DNA of 64,000 nucleotides from Candidatus Latescibacterota bacterium (GTDB lineage Bacteria; Latescibacterota; UBA2968). The notes below the pieces were generated by a model that saw only the letters and a program-made list of their open reading frames with translations, made no database searches and had not been told where the DNA came from. Positions 43,214-52,772 of this stretch are shown piece after piece; within the stretch, counting starts at the first letter, position 1, and every line of letters begins with the position of its first letter. Position numbers and translations under genes: made by a program. Location: contig JAJEDY010000002.1 in assembly GCA_022821275.1 (NCBI GenBank), positions 112,265 to 176,264 of the forward strand, in the 5' to 3' direction.

Positions 43214-44470
43214 CTACCCAAACCGATCCACTTCTAATAATGATAGATCAACAGATGGTATCTCATCAGAAACCAGTTCTGCCACCATCTTCCCGGTAAT
43301 AGGACCTAGAGAAATACCGATCATAGCATGACCGGCAGCGACGAGCACATTATCAAACCCGGGAGCGCGACCGAGAAATGGCACACCATCGGGTGTACAG
43401 GGCCGCAAACCGCACCAAATTTCTATCATATCGAGGAAATCGGGATTCAAATCGGGAAAATACTCGGGCACAGCCTTGAGAATAGCCTGCACGCGCCGCT
43501 CGTTAATCGAAAAATCGAGACCCGCCAATTCAAGCGTACCCGCAAACCGCAGCATATCACCCATAGGCGTAACACCGACCTTGGCTTCCCCCAGAGAAAA
43601 TGGCGTTGTCGGACAAACATCCGGACGCTTAAAAGTAATACTATACCCCTTGGCTGGTTGAATAGGCAAATTGATATGCAGATCATCGGCAATCACAGGC
43701 GACCACGACCCACCCGCCAAAATAACGTGATCAGCCTGAAAATCCCCTCGAGTCGTCTGCACAGCAACCACGCGATCGCGCGCAGTCTTAAACCCCAGAA
43801 CCTCTGTCTCTCTATGAATGCGAACACCCTTCCCACCGACGTACTCCGCCAATCCGCGCACAAAGCGATGCGGCACGAGATGGGCATCCTCGGGAAAATA
43901 AATCCCGCCAATTGCCCGTATCCGAATCCCGGGATTTAATGCCACAATCTCATCGGCATCGAGAACCCGTGTCTCAACCCCCATCTCCGACAAAAAACCC
44001 GCATCTTTAACTGCCTTTGCCAAACCTCTCTCAGTTCTATATGCCGTGATCGTCCCCCTCTTCTCAAACCCAAAATCCATACCCTCGAGCGATGCCATCT
44101 CTTCAAACAACACCACACTCGCCATATTCATCGCCCGAATAACAGGCGTTGTCCGTACAACATGCTTCTCATTGCACGCACGATAAAAATGCCACAACCA
44201 GGCAATCAAATCCCGGTCCAAACGCGGCTTAATATAAAACGGACTCTCTGGATTCAACATCCACTTGAGACTTTGCGACACCACCCCCGGAGCGGACAAA
44301 GGCATGCTGTGACTCGGCACAACAAGCCCTCCATTCCCATACGAACACCCCGAACAAATATCGCCCTTATCAACCAGCGCGACATCTCTACCCGCAGCAT
44401 TCAAATAATAAGCTGAGCAAGCACCGATTGCTCCACCGCCAACAATCAATATCTCTACCTCTTCACTCAT
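43214..44470 (-). CDS. FAD-dependent D-amino-acid dehydrogenase-like protein (DAO family)
   Basis: 418 residues. FAD-binding EILIVGGGAIGACSAYYLNA with VALVDKGD at the N-terminus, and the C-terminal RPCTPDGVPFLGR and GHAMIGISLGP blocks, as in DadA and hydroxyproline dehydrogenases. Oxidises a D-amino acid or N-methyl/secondary amine substrate. No obvious signal peptide. Next to HpcH/HpaI aldolase and creatininase. Confidence 0.85.
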   Translation of the reverse strand: MSEEVEILIVGGGAIGACSAYYLNAAGRDVALVDKGDICSGCSYGNGGLVVPSHSMPLSAPGVVSQSLKWMLNPESPFYIKPRLDRDLIAWLWHFYRACNEKHVVRTTPVIRAMNMASVVLFEEMASLEGMDFGFEKRGTITAYRTERGLAKAVKDAGFLSEMGVETRVLDADEIVALNPGIRIRAIGGIYFPEDAHLVPHRFVRGLAEYVGGKGVRIHRETEVLGFKTARDRVVAVQTTRGDFQADHVILAGGSWSPVIADDLHINLPIQPAKGYSITFKRPDVCPTTPFSLGEAKVGVTPMGDMLRFAGTLELAGLDFSINERRVQAILKAVPEYFPDLNPDFLDMIEIWCGLRPCTPDGVPFLGRAPGFDNVLVAAGHAMIGISLGPITGKMVAELVSDEIPSVDLSLLEVDRFG

Positions 44471-44510
44471 CTTTAGCCCTCAACCCGCGCGATGGTCCAT
44501 AACGCCCCAC

Positions 44511-45407
44511 TCACACAGGCATCTGCCTGCCCGAAATAGCGCGACCAATCTTCGCCTGATCTTCGCCACCGCCAGAGAGAATCCTGACGCCCCAATCCAT
44601 CAAAAACCGGATATTCTCTTCCGCAGTCTTCGAAGAATCCTTCCACGAACACAAAAAATGAATCCCATTCTCATCACACGCACCCTTCACAATACTTCGA
44701 GCCTCCTCCATAACCGGCGGATACGGCGGATCGTGTGCATCCGCAAAACCGTAGGACATCCCCATATCTCCCGGCCCCCACTCCGCGAATGCCAGACCCG
44801 GCACCTTGCATATATACTCGGCATTTGCAACGCACTCCCGATCTTCAATTTTAAGCCCCAGCATCAACTCCCCATCTGGATTTAGCGGCCACGGATCGGC
44901 TACCTGCGTGTACTCCGGTCCTTTAAGCCCCCAGATCCCCGCGGCATATCCCTGACCACCCGCCCCGCGCTGACCCTGCACCAGCCCGCGATCCAGCCCG
45001 GCTGTCTGAAAGGGATACCTGCACTCCTCGACAAATGCCCTCACAGCATCGGCCTGCCTCGCATGGGTATGCAAAATACCATGCACCCCCGAACTCAAAA
45101 CATGCCTGATCTGCCACGCATTGGCGCGAACCTCCTGAACCGTACGACAATTGGACGGCAACGTCGCAAACACAGTCGGCGTGCGGTGCCCCGAATTTGT
45201 GGGACCGCCATCCACCAGCCCCTGCATAAACGCGCGAAGCCCCACCACATCAAACGGACTGTGCTCGTAATCCACCATCAAAAAATCCGCCCACGTCCTT
45301 GCCTGCTTCTTTCCATTCTCATAAGTAAGAGGGCCAGCACCCGTATAATAGAGATACTCGCCCTGTTCGAGAAGCTCGATACATCTGTTAATCCGTTTCT
45401 TGCCCAT
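44511..45407 (-). CDS. HpcH/HpaI-family aldolase
   Basis: 298 residues. Class II pyruvate aldolase fold: TWADFLMVDYEHSPFDV, SSGVHGILHTHARQADAV, LMLGLKIEDRECVANAE and LAFAEWGPGDMGMSYG. It splits 2-keto-3-deoxy acids into pyruvate and an aldehyde. GGGAG precedes the start. It lies between the DAO-like gene and the DUF6785 membrane protein. Confidence 0.87.
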   Translation of the reverse strand: MGKKRINRCIELLEQGEYLYYTGAGPLTYENGKKQARTWADFLMVDYEHSPFDVVGLRAFMQGLVDGGPTNSGHRTPTVFATLPSNCRTVQEVRANAWQIRHVLSSGVHGILHTHARQADAVRAFVEECRYPFQTAGLDRGLVQGQRGAGGQGYAAGIWGLKGPEYTQVADPWPLNPDGELMLGLKIEDRECVANAEYICKVPGLAFAEWGPGDMGMSYGFADAHDPPYPPVMEEARSIVKGACDENGIHFLCSWKDSSKTAEENIRFLMDWGVRILSGGGEDQAKIGRAISGRQMPV

Positions 45408-45420
45408 TTTGCACTCCCAT

Positions 45421-45475
45421 CAGTTATTGGTTGTCAGTCCCAGCCCCTAACCCCCAGTCCCCAGCCCCTTATTTC
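45421..45475. repeat. CCCAGTCCCCAGCCCC-type intergenic repeat
   Basis: Stretch of runs such as CAGTCCCAGCCCCTAACC and CCCAGTCCCCAGCCCC between two minus-strand genes. Related sequences in the other orientation occur at 56769-56786 and 57768-57797 (GGGGCTGGGGACTGGGGGCT), so this looks like a dispersed low-complexity element confined to intergenic DNA. Confidence 0.6.
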
Positions 45476-47446
45476 TCAAAAATCATGCACGACGTGACCA
45501 TGTCCATAAAAAAAGAGATGATCGATCAAAGTCGAAAAAAACACCGCAAAAGCATAACCCACCATCAAACCAATAAAAAACGGCTGCCCCCTGCGGTACA
45601 TTCCAACACCACCAAACTTCAGAATAAGCGACTTATAGACCCACACCATAAAAACCGGAAACACCAGACGACGCGCCATATACATACCTTGCAGCGCCAG
45701 ACCAACAGCCGGCAAAGGCCACCAGATAAAGTTGTATCGCAAAAAGGTCAACAACAACACAATCGCCATACCAGACCCGGCAAACGTGAGCCTGTCCCAA
45801 TCCGGCGGCTGCGGATTGCGGATCCACGTCACAGCCTTCTGATAATTATTCCGAACGCCCGCCACCCTCGTCAGCCCCCCCAGATTGTATCCGCCGTGCC
45901 GATAAGCAGTATAAACCGTATCGCCGATGGATACGAAAAACCCCAACACCAATGCAATCGCAATCGCACCAATTAAGCGATTGCGCCGAAACCGCAACCC
46001 ACTCGTCAACTTCAGCGTCTGCGCCAAAGGCGGACCGAGAAACCCCCGCGTCGTGGCGAATAGCGCGTAGATAAACCCCTGACTCACCATAGAAGGCGCT
46101 GAAATCGCACGCGAACCCAAAATATAAATAGGTGCAAAATTCAGCGCCGTATCCGAAATATTCGCATACGGCAAACCCATCTCAGCCACAATCCGTGCCA
46201 GACCAATATAAGCAGTCACAGCAAAAACCATATACAGCACCAGCACCTTCAATTCCATACCCGCCAGATGCAACCATCCACCCACATAAAGCAGACCTAT
46301 CGCCAGACCAAACACCGCCGTCCGATAAGACAAAACCTCTCGCGAATCATCCACCTCCGCATCACCCTTAAAAGCTTTTCGAAACACCGCCTTCAAATGA
46401 CCACGCGACATCCATAAACTCACCAGCACGATCATCACAAACGCCCCAAAACTCTGAGACCGAACCGCCTCCAGCCCCCCCTGACCAACAGAAGACCCCA
46501 CCCCAAGACGATCAAACACAGACATCTCTATACCCGTCAGCACAAAAAACACCCAAAAACTGAACAGTGCCTCCACACGCGCAAAATAGGCAAAACCAAT
46601 AATATAAATGCTGATCTGCACCCAAAACGTCGGCGCACCCTCCATCCAGCGCAACCAACTGGCGGCATTTGGCGTCGTGGGCAAACGCGGTATCAAAGGA
46701 TAAAAAAACGTCACAATATTCCACAACACCGCTATAGCACCCAGAAAACAGCCAACCTTAAACCCCCGCTGACGAACCATATGCGCGATACCCTCCGCGT
46801 CATCTGACCCAGCAGCCATCTTGATACTCACATTCATCAACGGATATTCCAACCGCTCATTTTCCACCCACTGCTTCCGCAAAATCACCATAATACACAA
46901 CGTCAGCCACCCAATTGCAAAAATCAACGACCCCCACCAGAAAAGCGGCACCACCCACGCACCCCACGGAATCGGCTGATGCGGGGCAAGACCCTCGTAA
47001 AACAGCGTCGCCGCCCCATCTTCATTGTGCAAAACAATCCACCTGGGAATATGCTCGTGCAAAAGCTCGCGCCAGCCATTCTCAGGCGTATCCAGATAAA
47101 AAGGCGCCGCAATCACCGTGGGCAAAAAACTCGCCAGACCAAAAAATGGGAAAAACGCCCCTATCAACCCCATACCGAGCGCAACCTGCAACTCAGCCTG
47201 GGAAAGTGCCCACCTGCTCTTTGCCCGATCAAACGCGATATTTGTCAAAACCAGAACCACGTACACAAAAAACAGCCCCATCGGCAGATAGGACTTATTC
47301 ATACGGGACGCCAGATGCAACATGCCCCATGTGATATAGGCATCGGACAGGAGAATGACCACAATGCCCGCCACAATAGACTTCAGCGTCACGGCCTCTC
47401 TCACAAATCGAGTGGGTTCAACAGATCGATGTCTTTCTTGTGCCAT
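45476..47446 (-). CDS. DUF6785/DUF6784-like polytopic membrane protein (putative transporter)
   Basis: 656 residues from the ATG at 47446 (a TTG at 47455 is possible). About 12-14 membrane helices; WGMLHLASRMNKSYLPMGLF near the N-terminus and WVENERLEYPLMNVSIKMAA mid-protein are conserved features I associate with DUF6785/6784 proteins of Planctomycetes/Latescibacterota-type genomes, distantly OPT-transporter-like. It lies 5 bp after murG and before the aldolase, so it may import the catabolic substrate. Function not shown. Confidence 0.75.
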   Translation of the reverse strand: MAQERHRSVEPTRFVREAVTLKSIVAGIVVILLSDAYITWGMLHLASRMNKSYLPMGLFFVYVVLVLTNIAFDRAKSRWALSQAELQVALGMGLIGAFFPFFGLASFLPTVIAAPFYLDTPENGWRELLHEHIPRWIVLHNEDGAATLFYEGLAPHQPIPWGAWVVPLFWWGSLIFAIGWLTLCIMVILRKQWVENERLEYPLMNVSIKMAAGSDDAEGIAHMVRQRGFKVGCFLGAIAVLWNIVTFFYPLIPRLPTTPNAASWLRWMEGAPTFWVQISIYIIGFAYFARVEALFSFWVFFVLTGIEMSVFDRLGVGSSVGQGGLEAVRSQSFGAFVMIVLVSLWMSRGHLKAVFRKAFKGDAEVDDSREVLSYRTAVFGLAIGLLYVGGWLHLAGMELKVLVLYMVFAVTAYIGLARIVAEMGLPYANISDTALNFAPIYILGSRAISAPSMVSQGFIYALFATTRGFLGPPLAQTLKLTSGLRFRRNRLIGAIAIALVLGFFVSIGDTVYTAYRHGGYNLGGLTRVAGVRNNYQKAVTWIRNPQPPDWDRLTFAGSGMAIVLLLTFLRYNFIWWPLPAVGLALQGMYMARRLVFPVFMVWVYKSLILKFGGVGMYRRGQPFFIGLMVGYAFAVFFSTLIDHLFFYGHGHVVHDF

Positions 47447-47451
47447 AGTAC

Positions 47452-48522
47452 TCAATTCTTATTCAGACAACTGGCGAGGATCGAAAGAATTTCTGCAACA
47501 GCGTCGCGCCTGCGCCAATCGGACATAGATCGACAGAGCGCGTCGCTCTGATCGCACAAATCGCGGATAGATTTGCAAAGCCTGTCGGGCGTAAGCCCCT
47601 CTTCTGAGAGAACGAGGCTATAACCAGCATTTCGAAAAGCCTCGGCATTATCAATCTGATCTCCGCGACTGGCTTGCAGGGAAAGGGGAATCAAAAGCGC
47701 GGGCTTTTGGAGCGAAAGAAATTCAAAAAGTGTGGTAGCACCAGCGCGAGAAACAATGTAATCGGTCGCTGCAAAAAGATGGGGCAAATCATCCGTAACA
47801 TATTCAAACTGTGTGTAACCTTCGATCTGATCAAGCGCCGAATCGAGATTGCCCTGCCCACACAAATGACAAATCTGGTAATCGACAAGCAACTCGGGAA
47901 GTGCAGCGCGAACCGCCCCATTAATTACACGCGATCCCAGGCTACCTCCCATAATGAGAATAATGGGTTTCTCAGATGTAAAAGCGCACAAATTGCGCCC
48001 TTTTTGAGCATCGCCATTTGCGAGTTCTGCGCGAACCGGAATACCCGTATGAACCGCTTTGCCAGCAGGCAAATATTTGGCAGTCTCGGCAAAAGCATAG
48101 CAAATGCGTCGGGCAAACGGAAGAGAGAGCTTATTGGCTAACCCCGGCGTGAGGTCCGATTCGTGACACACCACGGGAATACCCAACAACCACGCAGCCC
48201 AGATAATAGGCGGCGTGACAAATCCTCCCTTGCTAAAAACGATATCGGGCCTGATACGAACGAGAAGCAACAGCGACTTGAGAAAACCAAACTTGATACG
48301 GGCGAGATCGGTAAAATTTTGCCAATCCAGATAGCGGCGGAGCTTGCCTGCGGGAACCGCGTAATAGGAAATACCCTCCCGCGCAATCAGGTCTCTCTCA
48401 ATACCGTCTCGCGTACCGATATAATGCACATCGTATCCAGCATCGCGCAAAGCGGGCAACAGCGCGATATTGGGCGTAACATGCCCTGCGGTACCACCGC
48501 CAATAAGGACAATAGTAGGCAA
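47452..48522 (-). CDS. murG: MurG-family UDP-GlcNAc transferase, Bacillus-type second MurG
   Basis: 356 residues from a TTG start at 48522 with AGGAG 9 nt upstream. GT-B fold: VLIGGGTAGHVTPNIALLPA, SKGGFVTPP, HESDLTPGLANKL, MGGSLGSRVIN and SRAGATTLFEFLSLQKPALL. Adds GlcNAc to lipid I to make lipid II. The close counterpart is the extra MurG of Bacillus cereus-group genomes rather than the dcw-cluster MurG, and no mur, fts or ddl gene is adjacent. A role as second or special MurG is inferred. Confidence 0.88.
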   Translation of the reverse strand: MPTIVLIGGGTAGHVTPNIALLPALRDAGYDVHYIGTRDGIERDLIAREGISYYAVPAGKLRRYLDWQNFTDLARIKFGFLKSLLLLVRIRPDIVFSKGGFVTPPIIWAAWLLGIPVVCHESDLTPGLANKLSLPFARRICYAFAETAKYLPAGKAVHTGIPVRAELANGDAQKGRNLCAFTSEKPIILIMGGSLGSRVINGAVRAALPELLVDYQICHLCGQGNLDSALDQIEGYTQFEYVTDDLPHLFAATDYIVSRAGATTLFEFLSLQKPALLIPLSLQASRGDQIDNAEAFRNAGYSLVLSEEGLTPDRLCKSIRDLCDQSDALCRSMSDWRRRDAVAEILSILASCLNKN

Positions 48523-48728
48523 GAAAAACTCCTGTAAATGGCTAAAAAAACAATGACAATATAGCAGAAAAAAGCTAAATCAGGTAAAAAATGGTCCGTC
48601 ACCTTATTGCAAAAACCCCGATTATGGGCTATATTGGGTTTGGGAAAGAGTAATAGGTGAATTTTAAAAAAACTCTTTTAGACCATATTTTACAACAAGT
48701 TAAGCATAAAAAGCAACGGGATCGCGAT

Positions 48729-48995
48729 ATGAGTACTTTGACCGATATTGAAACGCTGATTGTCCGCTCGGATGATATACGAGGAGGACGACCTCGCATT
48801 GCGGGTACGGGGGTAACTGTTCGACGTATTGTGGGATGGTACCAAATGGGATTGACACCGGATGAGATCACGGATCGTTTGGAACATCTAACCCTGGCTC
48901 AAGTACAGGCGGCATTGGCCTATTTTCATGCCAATCAAGCTGAGATAGAAGCCGATATCGCGGCTGAAGAAGCAGAAGCTCAGCGAATTTCTTAG
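48729..48995 (+). CDS. DUF433-domain protein (antitoxin-like), orphan
   Basis: 88 residues from the ATG at 48729; a GTG at 48657 would add 24 residues. DUF433 core: DDIRGGRPRIAGTGVTVRRIVGW...MGLTPDEITDRLEHLTLAQV, a helix-turn-helix-like fold often paired with PIN/DUF5615 toxins. No toxin follows; a terminator and a convergent gene do. Its G-rich + strand differs from the neighbourhood, a sign of recent arrival. The 206-bp gap to murG upstream has no other gene. Confidence 0.8.
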   Translation: MSTLTDIETLIVRSDDIRGGRPRIAGTGVTVRRIVGWYQMGLTPDEITDRLEHLTLAQVQAALAYFHANQAEIEADIAAEEAEAQRIS

Positions 48996-49046
48996 CAGTT
49001 GGAGATAACAGTCTTTCATATCTAAAAGTCCGCACGCATCTACCCA

Positions 49047-49087
49047 AACTCCCAAAGCTATTACTATTATAGCTTTGGGAGTTTTTT
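49047..49087. terminator. Strong bidirectional terminator between DUF433 and DUF362 genes
   Basis: 14-bp perfect stem AACTCCCAAAGCTA (49047-49060) with TAGCTTTGGGAGTT (49070-49083), 9-nt loop, TTTTTT on the + side and AAA on the other. It separates two convergent genes. Confidence 0.9.
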
Positions 49088-49098
49088 GTTGTTTTGAA

Positions 49099-50049
49099 TC
49101 ACGCAAAAATATCGGCCATTGCATTTGGTTCGTGCCACTGGCGTTGTTCTTCGATCCACTTGTGCGGTTTAAACGCCCTAGCGACATCCTCAATAGCAGT
49201 CTCGAGAATATCGATATTGTTAAGATCCGTCACACCAATACCGAGTTGATTGGCATAATAGAGAAGCCCCTGCTTCGCGGGTTCAAAGCCCATAACACTG
49301 GTCATAACCGCATCCACAGCAAAAACATCCACACTCGCCGCGGCAACGCCCAGATCAACCGAATCCGTCCCCCCAGGACCATTGCCCTGCAAACCCACAG
49401 TACCATCGATAACACCGATATCCGGTGCCAGATATTTGGCGAGCCGAATGAGATTGACATTGAGGCGTTTGGACTCATTGGGACGCAGGCGTTCTGGATG
49501 GGAAGGAAACCCGTGCATCTTAACGCGGTCTTCTTTACGGATCGTACCCATAATCATATTCTTGAGCGCGAGCGTAACAACCGTGACATCGTGCGTTTTG
49601 GCAACTGCCATAGAAATGGTACAGGGGCAGTCGAGCACAGTTTTGGGCATATGTATAACGTATTCCGTACGATCATCGAGGAGAATCGGCACAGTCTCCC
49701 ACCGAGTCTCAGCATTGAGATCAATCAGTCGAATGGGAACATCGTACTCTTCTATTAAGGCGTGATACTCGAAATTGTCAAAAGCCTCTCCCGGAATATC
49801 TTCGTTACCCCCCTCGGCTATAAGGATCTCGTCCGGTGGATTGGGCGTGGTAAGCAGAAAATCAATAGCCCCTCGCATCGCATCGGGATGAGAAGACGCC
49901 AATTGATTTTTAGACGAAAGAAAATTGGGCTTGAGCATCACCTGCTCAGCCAGTTTGGGAACCACATCATCGCGGATGAGATCGAGCGCACCAAACACAT
50001 TCTGCCGGCGATTCTCGCGGCGGGCAAGACCAACATTAACTCTGGACAT
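49099..50049 (-). CDS. DUF362-domain protein
   Basis: 316 residues. VMLKPNFLSSKNQLASSHPD, ILIAEGG, AVAKTHDVTVVTLALKNMIMG and LAPDIGVIDGTVGLQGNGPG are the usual DUF362 blocks. Many DUF362 proteins carry a following ferredoxin domain; none is present here, so this is the short form. Exact function unknown. ATGTCC start 28 bp from the next gene of the minus-strand set. Confidence 0.85.
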   Translation of the reverse strand: MSRVNVGLARRENRRQNVFGALDLIRDDVVPKLAEQVMLKPNFLSSKNQLASSHPDAMRGAIDFLLTTPNPPDEILIAEGGNEDIPGEAFDNFEYHALIEEYDVPIRLIDLNAETRWETVPILLDDRTEYVIHMPKTVLDCPCTISMAVAKTHDVTVVTLALKNMIMGTIRKEDRVKMHGFPSHPERLRPNESKRLNVNLIRLAKYLAPDIGVIDGTVGLQGNGPGGTDSVDLGVAAASVDVFAVDAVMTSVMGFEPAKQGLLYYANQLGIGVTDLNNIDILETAIEDVARAFKPHKWIEEQRQWHEPNAMADIFA

Positions 50050-50077
50050 AAGAAACTCCTTTTATTGATTGCTGAAT

Positions 50078-51820
50078 TTATCTTTCCCATGGAAACGCAA
50101 AAGTGGGTGGATTGACATAGCGTTCCGTTTTAAGTGTAAGTCGCGCACCGCAGCCGGGACCAAGGCGAACGGACATCCACGATGCGTCAATATCAAATGT
50201 ACTACCATCGACCTCCACAGCAATAATCTGGTGTTCGGCATAAGCACCGCTCTGGATAATGAGATCGCGGTATTCGGTCTGATTGACATTCACAAGTGAC
50301 AACACAACACCATCCGCAGTCAGCGTCTCCACAAGAGCAGCCACATCAGACGGCAGCCCGGGACGGCGATTTTCGGGATCAAAATAACGCACGCGGCAAT
50401 GCAGTGGCTCGCCGTGCCGCGGCGCCAAACCACCGAGTTGGAGCTGAATCAGCGCATTAACAGTCGTTGCGGGATTGTAAGGCAATGGATCATCGGACAA
50501 GCGGGTATCCGTGGAAGACGTATCGTTGCGCACATTTTCCATCTTGCCGCGAATCGCGCTCAACGCATTTCGCAACGTGCGCGTGGGATAGTCGGAATTA
50601 TTTCCGCGAAGATAGTCAATCCATGAATCTGCGGAAATATACTGAAGATCGGCATCATCCATTGTCCAGTAGTACACATCAAGCGCACCCTGATTGAAGG
50701 GTTGAGGACTATAGCTATACCAGCCATCATCGCCGTGCATATGCGGATATTGTATTTCCCCATCGACATCCTTGCTATTGCTATTCACCGCATTGATCAT
50801 CGTGCGCCAGACAACCGGATATTTCTGGTCACCCGTCAAAAGAAGCGCATTGCCAAAACCCGCTATACCGCGGGCTATGGAATTGCGGTTGGCAAGATCC
50901 CCCGTTTGCGGCACAACCACCGTAAATCCCCAGCCGTAACAGCCGCCATACCACTTACCATCACACGCGCCGCCAATCGCACCATCAAGACCGATATTGG
51001 ACGGAAGAATACCGTTATTCTCAGCCGCGCGACCAGCCCATGCATCAACGTATTCCAGCAACCATGCGCGGTATTTCTCCTCGCCAGCCAGCGCGAACGC
51101 ATTGAGACCCAGCGTAGTAGCCGCGAGATTCAGGGGATGATCGCCAATCACATCGGTATAATCTTCAAAATGCATGAGCATCTCTTCAAAATTGCGTTCA
51201 CCGTGGCGCGGCGCAGGAAAGCGACCCTCAACCTCAAAGGGATCCCCTGCCCAATCCAGACCCGTGGCTTTTCGCAATAAAGGTCCCCGACTGCCATTGA
51301 AAAGACTGCGGATTACTTTGTGCTCGGGATCGTAATTCTTCGCCTGGGGATCTTCATCCATATAAAAACCAGCGTAGCGACGCACGCGGTGACCAAATGT
51401 AACCTCATGCGGATCGGACAACCCCTGCAAATTAAAAATAGTAAGCGATTCCCCGTGGTGGAACCAGTCAAAACACGCGGGAAACTCCTTGTAATACATA
51501 CCGTCACGCCCGATAGGCACAACCTCGGTTTTAGCCTCCGAATACTGTTCGATATGCCCTTCCCACGCCTGTTTGTAAAGATCGAGAATATGCGCTGGAC
51601 CACCCAGCGTATGCACCATCGAATACCCCGTGAGATTTTCTATCGCATCATCCGGCCCATCATTACCCCCCCATCTCGGAATACATTTCAGATATCCCCG
51701 GTTGTCAAAATAGCGATGATAAAAAACCTCGCAAGCCGTGGCCTGCGCGCGCATCAGTTCCCGTTGCAACAATGCCCACTCAGGAGGGGCTGCAGGTGAC
51801 GTAATATGTAAAACAGACAT
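50078..51820 (-). CDS. Alpha/alpha-barrel-like protein, putative glycan enzyme
   Basis: 580 residues from the ATG at 51820 with AGGAG well spaced before it (a GTG three codons earlier lies within that site). Features: FDNRGYLKCIPRWGGNDGPD, YSMVHTLGGPAHILDLYKQA, YKEFPACFDWFHHGESL, EHKVIRSLFNGSRGP and ARGIAGFGNALLLTGDQKYP fit a helical-barrel architecture as in six-hairpin glycosidases. C-terminal beta part from ~450. No signal peptide. Catalytic residues not identified. Four bases of overlap with the metallophosphoesterase stop region suggest a joint transcript. Confidence 0.6.
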   Translation of the reverse strand: MSVLHITSPAAPPEWALLQRELMRAQATACEVFYHRYFDNRGYLKCIPRWGGNDGPDDAIENLTGYSMVHTLGGPAHILDLYKQAWEGHIEQYSEAKTEVVPIGRDGMYYKEFPACFDWFHHGESLTIFNLQGLSDPHEVTFGHRVRRYAGFYMDEDPQAKNYDPEHKVIRSLFNGSRGPLLRKATGLDWAGDPFEVEGRFPAPRHGERNFEEMLMHFEDYTDVIGDHPLNLAATTLGLNAFALAGEEKYRAWLLEYVDAWAGRAAENNGILPSNIGLDGAIGGACDGKWYGGCYGWGFTVVVPQTGDLANRNSIARGIAGFGNALLLTGDQKYPVVWRTMINAVNSNSKDVDGEIQYPHMHGDDGWYSYSPQPFNQGALDVYYWTMDDADLQYISADSWIDYLRGNNSDYPTRTLRNALSAIRGKMENVRNDTSSTDTRLSDDPLPYNPATTVNALIQLQLGGLAPRHGEPLHCRVRYFDPENRRPGLPSDVAALVETLTADGVVLSLVNVNQTEYRDLIIQSGAYAEHQIIAVEVDGSTFDIDASWMSVRLGPGCGARLTLKTERYVNPPTFAFPWER

Positions 51821-51825
51821 AAAAA

Positions 51826-52764
51826 TCACTCCTCATTTTTATTCCAAGCGAGAGAATAATCGCGTTCTTCAGCCCTGGGATGACCCCCGGGACCATAACC
51901 CTCGTTGGATTGCGATTCTTCAGTTAGAGGAATAAATGTAGGGGTTATATCAGTATCTGTCACGTCAAAACGATAGAAGCCCAAAGTGGGATTGCCGTCA
52001 TCCCATCGGTCAGCCGCCTGGGGCATCGCTATACCAGCGCAACGGTAAAAAGAAATACCCTCAACAACCTGGGGTGGACGGCGGCAGTGAATATGTCCAC
52101 TCAGCACAATGGACACACCAGACTCTTTAAAAGCCTCAAAAATACGCTGTCTGTGTGGCGGATCAATCGAAAAATACCAGTCTCTATACTCGTCCGCTTT
52201 TGTAATATCCCATTTGGGTTCGTCAAGTGAATCCATAAAAAGGGTATAGTGCATCGTCACAACGTGATGCGCCGCGCGTGGAAGAGCTGGCAACTCACTC
52301 TCCAGCCAGTGCCACATGCGCGTCTCATGGGGCAATCCCGAACCAGCCACAGCCGCATAAAAACCACTAAAGCGCACATTCTTATGAACAAAGCTCCAGG
52401 GGAAATCGCCGAAAAAGGGCACAAACCGATCCAATTGCTCCGCAGTGACATTCAAACGGATATCCTCGCGCCCGGTAGCACCATTTTTATCGGTATGCTT
52501 ATTGCACGTATCCATATTGCCGGGAATCGCGTAATACGGATAAGGCAAAGCATCGAGTTCGCGTTTGGCAACTTCATACTCAAAATCGTGGAGTGCCCCA
52601 TCCCGCGTGAGATCGCCACCTACGAGCATCAAATCGACATCGGTAATACCTTGAATCTGTTGGTACGCCGTCTGCCAATTGTCCATATTTCGCTGATTGA
52701 ACCGATAGGACCGGGGCGAACCGGGTTGCATATCGCAGATATGAAGAAATGACCAGGGTTCCAT
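51826..52764 (-). CDS. Calcineurin-like metallophosphoesterase with altered motifs
   Basis: 312 residues. Motifs LMLVGGDLTRDG (GD), IPGNMDTCN (normally GNHD/E), MHYTLF (His) and LSGHIHCRRP (GHxH) define the calcineurin-like fold. Motif 1 reads HICDMQP (DxQ in place of DxH) and GNMD lacks its His, so metal site and acid differ from typical enzymes; DxQ alone is known from CPPED1-like proteins. Substrate unknown. No signal peptide; coupled to the gene behind it. Confidence 0.8.
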   Translation of the reverse strand: MEPWSFLHICDMQPGSPRSYRFNQRNMDNWQTAYQQIQGITDVDLMLVGGDLTRDGALHDFEYEVAKRELDALPYPYYAIPGNMDTCNKHTDKNGATGREDIRLNVTAEQLDRFVPFFGDFPWSFVHKNVRFSGFYAAVAGSGLPHETRMWHWLESELPALPRAAHHVVTMHYTLFMDSLDEPKWDITKADEYRDWYFSIDPPHRQRIFEAFKESGVSIVLSGHIHCRRPPQVVEGISFYRCAGIAMPQAADRWDDGNPTLGFYRFDVTDTDITPTFIPLTEESQSNEGYGPGGHPRAEERDYSLAWNKNEE

Positions 52765-52772
52765 AGCGTCTC

